Numbered from the stretch's first letter, positions 1 through 8,446 are shown. The stretch is 30,986 nt of DNA from an uncultured Peptococcaceae bacterium (GCA_934229395.1 CAKQDL010000020.1:1-30986); one strand, 5' to 3'. Notes: a model not told the origin generated them from the letters alone. Numbers and translations: made by a program.

Positions 1-75
1 CCCCATGTGGGGAAGGCTAAGCGGAATCTAGAAAACTTTCTATTTGCATACACATTTTAGGTTTATCGACAGTCT
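1..75. repeat. Dispersed palindromic repeat, right-hand part (copy A)
   Basis: These 75 bases match 30814-30888 in the same orientation with only two mismatches that I can count. They begin with the half-palindrome CCCCATGTGGGG and run through GGAAGGCTAAGCGG to TTATCGACAGTCT. The left part of the element lies outside the window. It is a non-coding MITE- or REP-like element; other family members are at 26394-26515, 30001-30070 and 30589-30923. Confidence 0.85.
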
Positions 76-76
76 G

Positions 77-102
77 AACGCCCACCATTTTTGGTGAGCG
101 TT
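77..102. terminator. Hairpin downstream of nspC
   Basis: An 11-base inverted repeat with one internal mismatch (AACGCCCACCA / TGGTGAGCGTT) starts six bases past the nspC stop. On the minus strand, where nspC is read, it is not followed by a U-run, so it is only a possible weak terminator or 3'-end stabiliser of the polyamine transcript. On the plus strand it is followed by GCTTTTT. Confidence 0.4.
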
Positions 103-107
103 GCTTT

Positions 108-1238
108 TTACAATCTGGTTTTAAAATCGTCGTAGCCGAAGCTTTGCACGAGCTGGGCGCCGCTTTGGGCGCAGCCGCGATAGATGCTTGGCAAATTCAT
201 GCCATTGAAGGTGTTGGTTTTGACCATGGTATAGAGGGCCATGTCGTCAAAGATGAGCTTGTCGCCGATGGCTAGTGGCGCCTTAAAGGAGTAGTCGCCA
301 ATCACGTCGCCAGCTAGGCAGCTTGGGCCACCGAGGCGATAATCGTGAGCATAGTCGCCTTTTTCGCCGCTGTTTTCTAGCGGTGGGCGATATGGCATTT
401 CAATGACGTCTGGCATATGGCAGGCGGCTGAGGCATCCAAAACGGCAATGTCCATGTCGTTGTGCACGAGGTCGACCACAGAGGTCACAAGATAGCCGGC
501 ATTGAGTACGACGGCTTCGCCTGGCTCGAGATAAACCTCTACATCGTAGGTTTCGCGTAAACGCTTCACGGTCTTGATGAGGGTATCTACATCGTAGTCC
601 ACGCGGGTGATGTGATGACCGCCACCTAGGTTGAGCCATTTCATACCGTGGAGCATATCGCCAAAGTCGCGCTCTACCACCTCGAGGGTTTCCACGAGAG
701 CATCGACGTTTTGCTCACAGAGGGTGTGAAAATGCAAACCGTCTAGTCCTTCTACCTTGGCTTGTTTTAAGTCTTCTGCCAGCACACCAAAGCGGGAACC
801 TGGCGAGCACGGGTCGTAGATGGCTTCTTCCTGGGTGGAATGGGCTGGATTGATGCGCAGGCCGCAGCTTTTGCCCTTTGCCTTGGCGCGTGGGGCAAAT
901 TTTTCCCACTGGCTTAGGCTGTTAAACACAAAATGGTCGGCGTAGTCCATCACCTCGTCAAACCAATAGTCTTGGTAGGCTGGGGAAAAGACGTGGGTTT
1001 CTCCACCCATTTCTTCCCAACCGAGGCGCGCTTCGTGGAGGCCCGAGGCTGTGGAGCCGCAGAGCACTTCTGCAATTTGCGGATAGCATTGATACACACT
1101 GAAGGCTTTTTGGGCCAAGAGAATTTTGGCGCCGCTTTCCTTCATCACATAATCAAGAATCTGCAAATTAGTGTCGATGATTTCTTCGTCAATAACAAAA
1201 TAGGGGGTTTGCACCCCCTCTAAAATCGGCCATGCCAT
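108..1238 (-). CDS. nspC: Carboxynorspermidine/carboxyspermidine decarboxylase
   Basis: A PLP-dependent fold-III decarboxylase of 376 residues that removes CO2 from carboxynorspermidine or carboxyspermidine, the last step of the aspartate-semialdehyde route to triamines. Visible motifs are the PLP lysine K44 in LLAQKAFSVY, the glycine loop LNLGGGHHIT, YLEPGEAVV, and the C-terminal GGPSCLAGD with the catalytic cysteine. Length is normal for the family. The ATG sits one base after the stop of the upstream dehydrogenase gene, so translation is probably coupled. It is the last gene of the polyamine operon. Whether the product is spermidine or norspermidine cannot be read from sequence, since the family accepts both substrates. 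Confidence 0.93.
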   Translation of the reverse strand: MAWPILEGVQTPYFVIDEEIIDTNLQILDYVMKESGAKILLAQKAFSVYQCYPQIAEVLCGSTASGLHEARLGWEEMGGETHVFSPAYQDYWFDEVMDYADHFVFNSLSQWEKFAPRAKAKGKSCGLRINPAHSTQEEAIYDPCSPGSRFGVLAEDLKQAKVEGLDGLHFHTLCEQNVDALVETLEVVERDFGDMLHGMKWLNLGGGHHITRVDYDVDTLIKTVKRLRETYDVEVYLEPGEAVVLNAGYLVTSVVDLVHNDMDIAVLDASAACHMPDVIEMPYRPPLENSGEKGDYAHDYRLGGPSCLAGDVIGDYSFKAPLAIGDKLIFDDMALYTMVKTNTFNGMNLPSIYRGCAQSGAQLVQSFGYDDFKTRL

Positions 1239-1239
1239 A

Positions 1240-2439
1240 TCAGTCTACCAATACAGGATTGCGTTCTTCAATCCAAGGGAGGCCCCACTTGTTGAGTGCT
1301 TCCATAAATGGATCTGGATCGAATTCTTCGATGTTCTTAACGCCAGGACCCTTCCAGGTGCCGTTCATAAGAAGCATGGCGCCAATCATAGCTGGTACAC
1401 CAGTGGTGTAGCTAACAGCTTGGGAGCCTACTTCCTTGTAGCATTCTTGGTGGTCGCAAACGTTGTAAAGTTGGTAAACCTTGTCCTTGCCGTCCTTCTT
1501 GCCACGGAAGATGCAACCAATGTTGGTCTTACCTACGGTGCGTGGACCTAGGGTAGATGGGTCTGGAAGGACTGCCTTTAAGAATTGAAGTGGTACAATT
1601 TCCTTGCCTTCGTACATGATTGGCTCGATGGAGGTCATGCCAACATTTTCAAGGCACTTGAGGTGGGTGAGATAGCTTTCACCAAAGGTCATAAAGAAAC
1701 GAATGCGCTTGATGCCAGGAATATTGAGGGCCAAGGATTCGATTTCTTCGTGGTGAAGAAGGTACATATCTTTTTTTCCAACCTGTGGGAAATCGTATTC
1801 GCGCTTGATTTCCATTGGTTCGGTTTCTACCCAGTGACCGTCTTCCCAGTAGCTGCCCTTTGCAGATACTTCGCGGATGTTGATTTCTGGGTTGAAGTTG
1901 GTAGCGAATGGATAGCCATGGTCGCCACCGTTGCAGTCTAGAATATCAATGTAGTTGATTTCGTCAAATTCATGCTTGAGGGCATAAGCAGAGAACACGC
2001 TTGTAACCCCTGGGTCAAAACCGCTGCCCAAAAGTGCGGTGATACCTGCTTCTTCGAAACGTTCGCGGTACGCCCATTGCCACTTATATTCAAACTTTGC
2101 AGTGTCTTCTGGTTCGTAGTTGGCGGTATCGACATAGTTGGTTTTGGTTGCCAAGCAAGCGTCCATGATAGTCAAATCTTGGTATGGAAGCGCAAGGTTA
2201 ACAACAACATCTGGTTGGAACTCGTTAATGAGTGCAATAATATCATCGGTCTTGTCTGCATCAAGGGCTGCAGTATAAAGCTTGGTCTTGCCACCCTTTA
2301 ATTCTTCTGCCAAAGCATCGCACTTGCTCTTTGTGCGGCTGGCAATCATGACTTCTTCAAATACTTCGCTGTTTTGACACATTTTGTGGATTGCTACGCT
2401 AGCAACGCCACCACAACCAATAACTAAAGCTTTTCCCAA
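1240..2439 (-). CDS. Carboxynorspermidine/carboxyspermidine dehydrogenase (saccharopine dehydrogenase family)
   Basis: A 399-residue saccharopine-dehydrogenase-like protein with an N-terminal Rossmann motif (VIGCGGVASVA, residues 6-16) and the family motif GSGFDPGVTSVF. Together with the adjacent nspC this identifies it as the NADPH-dependent enzyme that condenses aspartate semialdehyde with putrescine or diaminopropane, rather than a lysine-pathway enzyme. The start is TTG at 2439: AAGGAGGG lies eight bases upstream and no in-frame ATG is better placed. It follows speB by about 40 bp and is followed after one base by nspC, so the pair is surely co-transcribed. Confidence 0.9.
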   Translation of the reverse strand: MGKALVIGCGGVASVAIHKMCQNSEVFEEVMIASRTKSKCDALAEELKGGKTKLYTAALDADKTDDIIALINEFQPDVVVNLALPYQDLTIMDACLATKTNYVDTANYEPEDTAKFEYKWQWAYRERFEEAGITALLGSGFDPGVTSVFSAYALKHEFDEINYIDILDCNGGDHGYPFATNFNPEINIREVSAKGSYWEDGHWVETEPMEIKREYDFPQVGKKDMYLLHHEEIESLALNIPGIKRIRFFMTFGESYLTHLKCLENVGMTSIEPIMYEGKEIVPLQFLKAVLPDPSTLGPRTVGKTNIGCIFRGKKDGKDKVYQLYNVCDHQECYKEVGSQAVSYTTGVPAMIGAMLLMNGTWKGPGVKNIEEFDPDPFMEALNKWGLPWIEERNPVLVD

Positions 2440-2481
2440 TTTAAAAACCCTCCTTATATTTGTTTCTACTGTGATTATAGC

Positions 2482-3333
2482 CTATCTTACATAGGCTAGC
2501 AACATTTCTCTTAAGACCTTGCAGGCAACTGCTGTAGAGGTGCCGGATTGGTCGTAATGCGGCGAGAGCTCGTTCACGTCAAAGGCCACCACGTTGAGGG
2601 CCTCAAGAGCGAGGAGCGCTTCTAGGAGCTCTGGGAAGAAAATCCCGCCAGCCTCTGGGGTGCCTGTGCCACAAAAGAGCGATGGATCTAGGACATCGAG
2701 GTCTAAGGTCACATACACTGGCACATCCTTTTCCATAGAGAGCACCACGTCAAGCACGTCGCGGGCGTTGAATGGGTGGAAATCGGTGTGAGCAAAGGCA
2801 AAATCAAATTCTGCACGCTCGCCACTGCGAATGCCGAACTGGTGAATGCGACCATCGCCCAAAATATCGTGGCAACGGCGAATAACAGAGGCGTGAGAGA
2901 GCTTTTCACCTAGATACTCGTCGCGCAAATCGGTATGGGCATCGAAGTGGATGATGTGGAGGTTTGGGTATTTTTTGGCCACAGCACGCACCGCTCCTAG
3001 AGTTACAAGATGCTCGCCGCCGAGCATGATGGGCATTTTGCCTGCGTCCAAAATTTCTTGGGTGGTGTCTTCAACCATCCCCAGCACGGCCTCGGTGTTG
3101 CCGAAAGGCAGCTCCAAATCGCCAGCATCAAAAATGGCCAAGTCCTCAAGGTCCTTGTTTTGATAAGGGCTATAGGTTTCAATGCCAAAGCTTTCGCTGC
3201 GCATGGCGCTTGGGCCAAAGCGTGTGCCTGGGCGGAAGGATGTGGTGCCATCAAAAGGCGCGCCAAAAATAGCGGCCTTGGCATCGTCAAAATCGGCTTC
3301 ACAGCCAATAAAGGTTTGGATATTTTTATTCAT
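2482..3333 (-). CDS. speB: Agmatinase (ureohydrolase family)
   Basis: A 283-residue manganese ureohydrolase that would hydrolyse agmatine to putrescine and urea. The metal-binding motifs are all present: GGEH, FDAHTD and DLDVLDPS, followed by GTGTPEAGG. I start it at the ATG at 3333 rather than the TTG one codon earlier, because GGAGGT is five bases from the ATG and only two from the TTG. It overlaps the end of speE by eight bases, so the two are translationally coupled. Given that overlap, hydrolysis of aminopropylagmatine (made if SpeE acts on agmatine) is an alternative role; agmatine is the default assignment. Confidence 0.92.
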   Translation of the reverse strand: MNKNIQTFIGCEADFDDAKAAIFGAPFDGTTSFRPGTRFGPSAMRSESFGIETYSPYQNKDLEDLAIFDAGDLELPFGNTEAVLGMVEDTTQEILDAGKMPIMLGGEHLVTLGAVRAVAKKYPNLHIIHFDAHTDLRDEYLGEKLSHASVIRRCHDILGDGRIHQFGIRSGERAEFDFAFAHTDFHPFNARDVLDVVLSMEKDVPVYVTLDLDVLDPSLFCGTGTPEAGGIFFPELLEALLALEALNVVAFDVNELSPHYDQSGTSTAVACKVLREMLLAYVR

Positions 3334-4195
3334 CAAGCACCTCCGGCTCTACGTTTTCTAATAAATCCTGCACATAGTTTGGCAAATAAAAGCTGCCACG
3401 GTGCAGGTTGGTGTTGTAATAGCGTGTGTCGAGCTTGCGCGCCTTCCACTTGCGGGTGTTCATATCCTTTACAGGGTGGTACTTTTTGCTCGCAAAGCCA
3501 AAGAGCCAATGCCCCGATGGATAGGTTGGAATGTGTGCCTGATACACGCGGCTTATCGAAAAGCTATCTACAATGCGCTTATGGGCGCGTTGCATGGCGC
3601 GCGCATCCTCTTCATAAAATGGGCTTTCGTGCTGGTTGACCATGATACCATCATCGTGAAGGGCCTTGTAGCAGTTGCCGTAAAATTCCTTGGTAAAGAG
3701 GCCTTCACCAGGGCCAAAAGGATCGGTGGAATCGACAATAATAAGGTCGTATTCGTCCTCGCACTTGCGCACATACTTGAGGCCATCTTGAATATGGATG
3801 TGTACACGCGGATCGTCAAAGCCACAGGCTGTTTTTGGCAGCCACTGGCGGCACACAGCAATCACGCGCTCGTCAATTTCCACAACGTCGATGTGCTCCA
3901 CCTCCGGATAGCGGCAAAGCTCACGCAAACAGCCACCATCACCAGCACCAATCACCAAAATTTTCTTTGGGTTTGGATGCACCGCCATTGGCACGTGCAC
4001 AATCATTTCGTGATAGATAAATTCATCCTTTTCGGTGAGCATCATAATTCCGTCGAGGGTCAAAAAGCGGCCAAACTCGCGGTTTTCAAACACGTCAATG
4101 CGTTGGAATTCGCTTTGCTCGGTGTGGAGCTGACGGTCGAACTTAATAGAAAATTTTACTTCCTTAGAATGTGGCTCAGAATACCAAAGATCCAT
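3326..4195 (-). CDS. speE: Spermidine synthase (polyamine aminopropyltransferase)
   Basis: A 289-residue aminopropyltransferase that moves the aminopropyl group of decarboxylated S-adenosylmethionine to putrescine. Motifs in order are the N-terminal tetramer/beta region (LTLDGIMMLTEKDEFIYHE), the nucleotide-binding VIGAGDGGCLREL, the acidic VVEIDE, the catalytic DSTDPFGP, and a standard C-terminal YYNTNLHRGSFYLPNYV. Full-length. GGAGAA is five bases before the ATG. The gene begins 12 bases after speA and overlaps speB. Its presence with SpeD means the classical spermidine route is intact in the same operon as the alternative route. Confidence 0.95.
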   Translation of the reverse strand: MDLWYSEPHSKEVKFSIKFDRQLHTEQSEFQRIDVFENREFGRFLTLDGIMMLTEKDEFIYHEMIVHVPMAVHPNPKKILVIGAGDGGCLRELCRYPEVEHIDVVEIDERVIAVCRQWLPKTACGFDDPRVHIHIQDGLKYVRKCEDEYDLIIVDSTDPFGPGEGLFTKEFYGNCYKALHDDGIMVNQHESPFYEEDARAMQRAHKRIVDSFSISRVYQAHIPTYPSGHWLFGFASKKYHPVKDMNTRKWKARKLDTRYYNTNLHRGSFYLPNYVQDLLENVEPEVLDE

Positions 4196-4207
4196 CTTTC
4201 TTCTCCT

Positions 4208-5647
4208 TTAGTCAATCACATTAAGCCTATTAACGCCCATGTCTTCAGGGCCGAGCATGGTGCATCCCTTTTGCTTGGCGTAACGAATATATTCAATGAT
4301 TTGCTCTGTCACGAGCTCTCCTGGCGACAAAATAGGAATGCCTGGTGGGTAAATCATAACAAACTCTGTGCACACTTCACCGGCGCATTTTTCGAGCGGT
4401 AAGGATTTTTTCGGTGCATAAAACGCCTTGTGCGGCGTCATTTTGACAATCGGGTCGATGTATTCTTGATCAAACATATTCACCGGTGGCTTTTTAAAGC
4501 GGCGGCGGATTTCCTGCAGGGCACTCACCAAGCGCTCAATATCCGCCGGACGGTCGCCTATAGAAATATAGGCCAGGAAATTGCCCAAATCACCAAGCTC
4601 CGCCTGAATGTCGTATTCATCGCGCAGGAGATCATACACCTCAATACCAGCAAGGCCCAAGGAAAGGGTATTCACAGAAAGCTTCGTGCGGTCAAAATCA
4701 TACACACTGTCGCCATCAATAAGGTCATAGCCATAGGCCCAATAATCGCCAATGGCGTTGATTTCCTTGCGGGCATATTCAGCCATATCCAAAACGCGCG
4801 CGAAGGTTTCTTGACCACGCAGCGCCAAATTGCGACGTGAAATATCAAGGCTCGCCATAAGAAGATAGGAGCCACTCGTTGTTTGGGTAAGGTTGATGAT
4901 TTGGCGCACATAGTCGGCGTTCATGTTCGGTCCCAAAAGCAAGAAAGAGCTTTGGGTGAGGGAACCGCCACTTTTGTGCATACTCACAGCCGCCATATCG
5001 GCGCCAACGTGCATCGCCGCCTTTGGCAAGCCATCGCCAAAATAAAAGTGGGTACCGTGGGCCTCATCGGCCAAAACCTTCATCCCATTGGCGTGAGCAA
5101 TGTTCACAATCTCTTCGAGGTTGGAACAAATGCCATAATAGGTAGGGTTATTGACCAAAACCGCCTTGGCATTTGGATGCTCTTCGATGGTCTTTTTAAC
5201 ATCCTCCACCTTCATCCCCAAAGAAATACCCAAACGTTGGTCCATTTGTGGATTAATGTATACAGGTGTAGCGTCCACAAGCACCAAAGCATTGATGACG
5301 CTGCGGTGTACGTTGCGTGGCAAAATAATCTCATCCCCAGGAGATACCACCGAAAGAATCATCGCTTGCACAGCGCTGGTGGTACCGCCAACCATCAAAA
5401 AAGCCGCCTGGGCTTCGAAAGCATCAGCGGCAAGCATTTCCGCCTCTTTAATGACAGAAATAGGGTGGCAGAGATTATCCAGACATTTCATCGAGTTGAC
5501 ATCAATGGACACACAGCGATCGCCTAGAAAATCAACAAGCTCCTTGTTGCCCTTGCCGCGTTTGTGGCCAGGTACGTCAAAAGGAACAATGCGTTGGCTC
5601 TTAAAATCCTCAAGCGCATCCAAAATAGGCATTCTATCTTGATTCAC
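4208..5647 (-). CDS. speA: Arginine decarboxylase (Orn/Lys/Arg decarboxylase, short form)
   Basis: A fold-I PLP decarboxylase of 479 residues, the short Gram-positive type without the N-terminal wing domain. DEAHGTH (residues 194-200) stacks on PLP and K225 in SMHKSGGSLTQS is the PLP lysine. PFDVPGHKRG near the N terminus is also typical. The adjacent agmatinase gene makes arginine the likely substrate (arginine to agmatine), although lysine or ornithine specificity cannot be excluded from motifs alone. The start used is GTG at 5647, because MNQDRMPILDAL matches family N termini; an ATG at 5632 with AAGGTGA upstream is the alternative. Confidence 0.88.
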   Translation of the reverse strand: MNQDRMPILDALEDFKSQRIVPFDVPGHKRGKGNKELVDFLGDRCVSIDVNSMKCLDNLCHPISVIKEAEMLAADAFEAQAAFLMVGGTTSAVQAMILSVVSPGDEIILPRNVHRSVINALVLVDATPVYINPQMDQRLGISLGMKVEDVKKTIEEHPNAKAVLVNNPTYYGICSNLEEIVNIAHANGMKVLADEAHGTHFYFGDGLPKAAMHVGADMAAVSMHKSGGSLTQSSFLLLGPNMNADYVRQIINLTQTTSGSYLLMASLDISRRNLALRGQETFARVLDMAEYARKEINAIGDYWAYGYDLIDGDSVYDFDRTKLSVNTLSLGLAGIEVYDLLRDEYDIQAELGDLGNFLAYISIGDRPADIERLVSALQEIRRRFKKPPVNMFDQEYIDPIVKMTPHKAFYAPKKSLPLEKCAGEVCTEFVMIYPPGIPILSPGELVTEQIIEYIRYAKQKGCTMLGPEDMGVNRLNVID

Positions 5648-5680
5648 CTTGATTTCACGTCCTCTCTATTTAATTTAGTT

Positions 5681-6445
5681 TTAAAAAATATTGCAACCGT
5701 TAAAAATCTCAATCATTTCACGACGAAGGTTTTGGGTAATCTCCAGTCGTTTTTGTGGCAATAGCTCATAAGCATCGGTGTTGAACAAATAATTTTGAAT
5801 GTCCAAATCCTTAATGAGCATCTTTGTGTGGTAGCTGTTGGCTTGGTAAATGTTGATATCCACCGCGTCATAACGCTTTAGGGTAGCATCATCAATATAG
5901 TCTTGAATCGATGCCATTGGGTGGTCGTTAAACACCTTCTTGCCATCCACATCGCGCGTAAAACCGCGCACGCGGTAGTCCATGGTAATGATGTCCGAAT
6001 CAAAGCTACCAATGAGGTAATCGAGGGTTTGTAGCGGAGAAATTTCCCCACAGGTGGCCACATCAATATCCACACGGAAGGTAGCAATGGCGTTTTCTGG
6101 GTGATACTCCGGATAGGTGTGCACCGTTACATGGCTCTTGTCTAAGTGGGCCACCACAGTATCGCCCTCAAGGGTAGGCACCATCGAATCCTCAGCAATC
6201 AGCAAGGTCACACTTGCGCCCTGGGGATCGTAATCCTGGTGGGCAATATTTAGCACATTGGCGCCAATCATCTCGGTAACGTTCACCAAAATATCGGTAA
6301 GACGCTCCGAATTGTACTGCTCGTCTATGTATGCAACATAATCCCTCTGCTCGCGCAAGGTACGCGCATAGCACACATCGTAGATGTTGAAGCTCAAGGA
6401 TTTTGTCAGATTGTTAAACCCATACAAGTGGATTTTTTCTTTCAT
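5681..6445 (-). CDS. speD: S-adenosylmethionine decarboxylase proenzyme
   Basis: A 254-residue pyruvoyl enzyme of the E. coli-like long bacterial type that makes decarboxylated SAM, the aminopropyl donor for SpeE. The self-processing site is Ser104 in HLDKSHVTVHTYPE, so cleavage after K103 would yield the pyruvoyl group. TCGEISPL (Cys132) and DYRVRGFTRDVDG are conserved downstream. Length is complete. GGAGAG lies nine bases before the ATG. It is the first gene of the polyamine operon, 33 bp before speA and about 70 bases from the predicted transcription start. Confidence 0.95.
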   Translation of the reverse strand: MKEKIHLYGFNNLTKSLSFNIYDVCYARTLREQRDYVAYIDEQYNSERLTDILVNVTEMIGANVLNIAHQDYDPQGASVTLLIAEDSMVPTLEGDTVVAHLDKSHVTVHTYPEYHPENAIATFRVDIDVATCGEISPLQTLDYLIGSFDSDIITMDYRVRGFTRDVDGKKVFNDHPMASIQDYIDDATLKRYDAVDINIYQANSYHTKMLIKDLDIQNYLFNTDAYELLPQKRLEITQNLRREMIEIFNGCNIF

Positions 6446-6523
6446 CTACTGCTCTCTCCATTCTAACCGCTCATCACAAAAATTGGATAAGCTCCCCTAT
6501 TCTAGGCCTAATAAGACAATTTT

Positions 6524-6552
6524 AGTATATCAGCTCCCCTCCCCCACGTCAA
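6524..6552 (-). promoter_or_regulatory. Promoter of the polyamine operon
   Basis: Read on the minus strand: TTGACG, a 17-base spacer and TATACT, giving a start near 6517 and a leader of about 70 bases before speD. This is a near-consensus housekeeping promoter. No riboswitch-like structure is obvious in the short leader; only the palindrome TAGGCCTA at 6503-6510 stands out. Confidence 0.8.
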
Positions 6553-6642
6553 TTAAGCGGTAGCATATAAAACTCAACGTTCACCTAACTATTTTAGGAA
6601 ATAATCTCTCGCAAAATATTCTAATAATTTTTCCACTCTTAC

Positions 6643-6671
6643 TTGTAAGAATACGACCATACTGCTATAAT
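6643..6671 (+). promoter_or_regulatory. Promoter of the divergent hypothetical gene
   Basis: TTGTAA, a 17-base spacer and a perfect TATAAT, placing the start near 6678 and a leader of about 60 bases before the ATG at 6741. The promoter diverges from that of speD, about 90 bp away, so shared regulation is possible. Confidence 0.8.
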
Positions 6672-6740
6672 TCAAATTGTGATACACCTTGTTATCACAG
6701 ACTCATCACTCAACTCAATCGCGAAAGGGGACATGTGTAA

Positions 6741-7286
6741 ATGCCTAATCATTCCAAATCTCATGAAAATGGACAAGTAAAGGAGCGTGTTAAAGAAGGT
6801 GTGCGTAGATCAAAACTCACCGTTGAGACCTTCCGCCGCCCAGAAAACAAAACTGCCTTAAAGCACGCTGCCGCAATCGTAAAGCATGACATCATCGGTC
6901 TCTTTGGCGAAGTCCGCAACATTCTCAAACAAACCGAGGGTCTTCAAGCGTACGCAAACTGCAAGAACAATCCAACCTGTTCGGATGCAATCGAAACCTA
7001 CAGCGTACACATCCCTCCAATGTATGATGAAGTCCTAACAGATAAACCTCTCAAACCAACGCCAGGAGCCGCCACCGCCAGCGCTGTAGCCAGCGCAGTG
7101 AAGGCAACCGCCGACATTCTAGACGACGCAGGCAGCATGCAAGCCTTCTCAAATCGCCACGCCGATTATCCAGGCGATCCAACGCGTTTTGACCCAAATC
7201 GTCCAAAAACAACCCTCTTCCAGCAAAGAGAGGACGAAATCCGTCAAGAAGTTAAAATCACAGAAGTACCACACGAAGAAAAATAA
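6741..7286 (+). CDS. Hypothetical protein, 181 residues, divergent from speD
   Basis: I do not recognise the family. It is a real gene by context: consensus promoter, AAAGGGGAC ribosome site ten bases before the ATG, and a strong terminator right after the stop. The protein is soluble, with no signal peptide or membrane helix. The N terminus is basic (residues 1-45). The middle has a Pro/Ala-rich linker (102-120), and the C terminus is charged. Residues 58-73 (VRNILKQTEGLQAYAN) and 123-138 (TADILDDAGSMQAFSN) look like two copies of one short motif, IL-x6-[LM]QA[YF]-x-N. There are two cysteines, C74 and C80. Nothing here resembles a DNA-binding or catalytic motif. It might be linked to polyamine metabolism through its position, but that is only inference. 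Confidence 0.8.
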   Translation: MPNHSKSHENGQVKERVKEGVRRSKLTVETFRRPENKTALKHAAAIVKHDIIGLFGEVRNILKQTEGLQAYANCKNNPTCSDAIETYSVHIPPMYDEVLTDKPLKPTPGAATASAVASAVKATADILDDAGSMQAFSNRHADYPGDPTRFDPNRPKTTLFQQREDEIRQEVKITEVPHEEK

Positions 7287-7301
7287 TACAACGTCTTCAA
7301 G

Positions 7302-7328
7302 CGCTCGCCACTTGGCGGGCGTTTTTTT
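7302..7328 (+). terminator. Intrinsic terminator of the hypothetical gene
   Basis: Eight-base-pair stem CGCTCGCC / GGCGGGCG (one G-U), a four-base loop and seven Ts, beginning 16 bases past the stop codon. Confidence 0.9.
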
Positions 7329-7341
7329 GTTGCAAAATCCA

Positions 7342-7378
7342 AAAAGGCGCACTCCGCAATGTGCAAAGTGTGCCTTTT
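7342..7378. terminator. Hairpin between convergent genes
   Basis: A 12-base inverted repeat (AAAAGGCGCACT / AGTGTGCCTTTT, one G-U) with a 13-base loop, between the terminators of the plus-strand hypothetical gene and minus-strand etfA. A-rich and T-rich flanks let it act in either direction as a backup terminator. Confidence 0.6.
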
Positions 7379-7386
7379 GGGCAAAG

Positions 7387-7415
7387 AAAAAACGCAGACT
7401 GCCAAGCAGTCTGCG
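7387..7415 (-). terminator. Intrinsic terminator of the etf operon
   Basis: On the minus strand, a nine-base-pair stem (CGCAGACTG / CAGTCTGCG) with a five-base loop followed by a U-run, ending the fixC-fixX-etfB-etfA transcript 11 bases after etfA. Confidence 0.9.
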
Positions 7416-7426
7416 CATAAATGCAA

Positions 7427-8446
7427 TTACTTGCTCTTCTTGTATTCTTTAACAGCTTCAGTAAGCGCTGGAACAACTTCGAAGAGGTCGCCTACGATGC
7501 CGTAGGTAGCAATGTTGAATACTGGAGCTTCTGGGTCATTGTTGATAGCAATGATGGTGCCAGATTTTTCCATACCAACTTGGTGCTGGATAGCGCCGCT
7601 AACACCTACAGAAATGAAGATGTCAGGGTTTACAGTCTTACCAGTTTGGCCAACCTGTTGGCTAACAGGCATCCAACCAGCGTCAACAGTCTTACGGCTA
7701 CCAGCTACAACGCCGCCGAGTGCATCAGCGAGGTCTTGCAAAAGCTTGAAGTTTTCGCCCTTACCAAGGCCACGACCACCGCAAACGATGATGTTAGCAT
7801 CTTCGATACGTACAGCGCCGTCATCAACGGTTTGTACGAATTCGAGGAACTTGGTACGAATGTTTTCAGGCTTAACATTGATTTTTTCTTTGATGACTTG
7901 AACCTTGCGGCCTTCTTGACGTTCAGCCTTTTTGAATACTGCAGGACGAACGGTACCCATTTGTGGACGGGTGTTAGGGCAGTAGATGTGACCCATGAGG
8001 TTACCACCAAGTGCTGGACGAATCCAGGTAACAACGCCATCAGCGTCGATTTCGAGCTCGGTGCAGTCAGCGGTCAAACCAGTGTGCATGTTGCAAGCAA
8101 CCTTAGGACCGAGGTCACGGCCGTTAAAGGTAGCACCAAACAAGATAGCAGATGGTTTGTGCTTATTGATAAGGGTGATTACTGCTTCAGCGTAAGCATC
8201 GGTGCCGTAGTGTGCATATTCAGGGCCTTCAACAGAAACAACCTTGTCTGCACCATAAGCAGCAGCTTCTTCAATGCATTTTGCATTGTTTTCGCCAATA
8301 ACCATAGCCCATACTTCTTGGCCACATTCGCCAGCCATACGCTTAGCTTCGTTCAAAAGTTCGAGGCCAACATTTTTAGGTTCATTGTTTTCTTGTTCAA
8401 TGAAAACCCAAAGATTTTTATAATCTTTTAATTCAACTTTTTCCAT
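7427..8446 (-). CDS. etfA: Electron transfer flavoprotein alpha subunit (FixB type)
   Basis: A 339-residue ETF alpha subunit. The C-terminal FAD domain shows GGRGLGKGENF, SVGVSGAIQHQVGM and AINNDPEAPVF, the conserved FAD-binding signatures. The N-terminal half is the alpha/beta domain that packs on EtfB. It forms a heterodimer with EtfB and, with FixC and FixX encoded upstream, an EtfABCX (FixABCX) complex, in some members of which electron bifurcation from NADH has been shown. GGGGAGG is nine bases before the ATG, and the gene follows etfB by 16 bases. It is the last gene of the operon. Confidence 0.93.
   Translation of the reverse strand: MEKVELKDYKNLWVFIEQENNEPKNVGLELLNEAKRMAGECGQEVWAMVIGENNAKCIEEAAAYGADKVVSVEGPEYAHYGTDAYAEAVITLINKHKPSAILFGATFNGRDLGPKVACNMHTGLTADCTELEIDADGVVTWIRPALGGNLMGHIYCPNTRPQMGTVRPAVFKKAERQEGRKVQVIKEKINVKPENIRTKFLEFVQTVDDGAVRIEDANIIVCGGRGLGKGENFKLLQDLADALGGVVAGSRKTVDAGWMPVSQQVGQTGKTVNPDIFISVGVSGAIQHQVGMEKSGTIIAINNDPEAPVFNIATYGIVGDLFEVVPALTEAVKEYKKSK

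Noticed and set aside
3401..4402. 333-codon open frame on the plus strand
   Set aside because: It is antisense to speE and speA, has no family signature, and its length follows from the codon bias of the real genes.
6733..6780. Small ORF starting at the ATG just before the hypothetical gene
   Set aside because: It is 15 codons in another frame, closer to the ribosome site than is ideal, and has no support beyond chance.
7421..8431. 336-codon open frame on the plus strand
   Set aside because: Antisense shadow of etfA; the minus-strand frame has clear ETF motifs.
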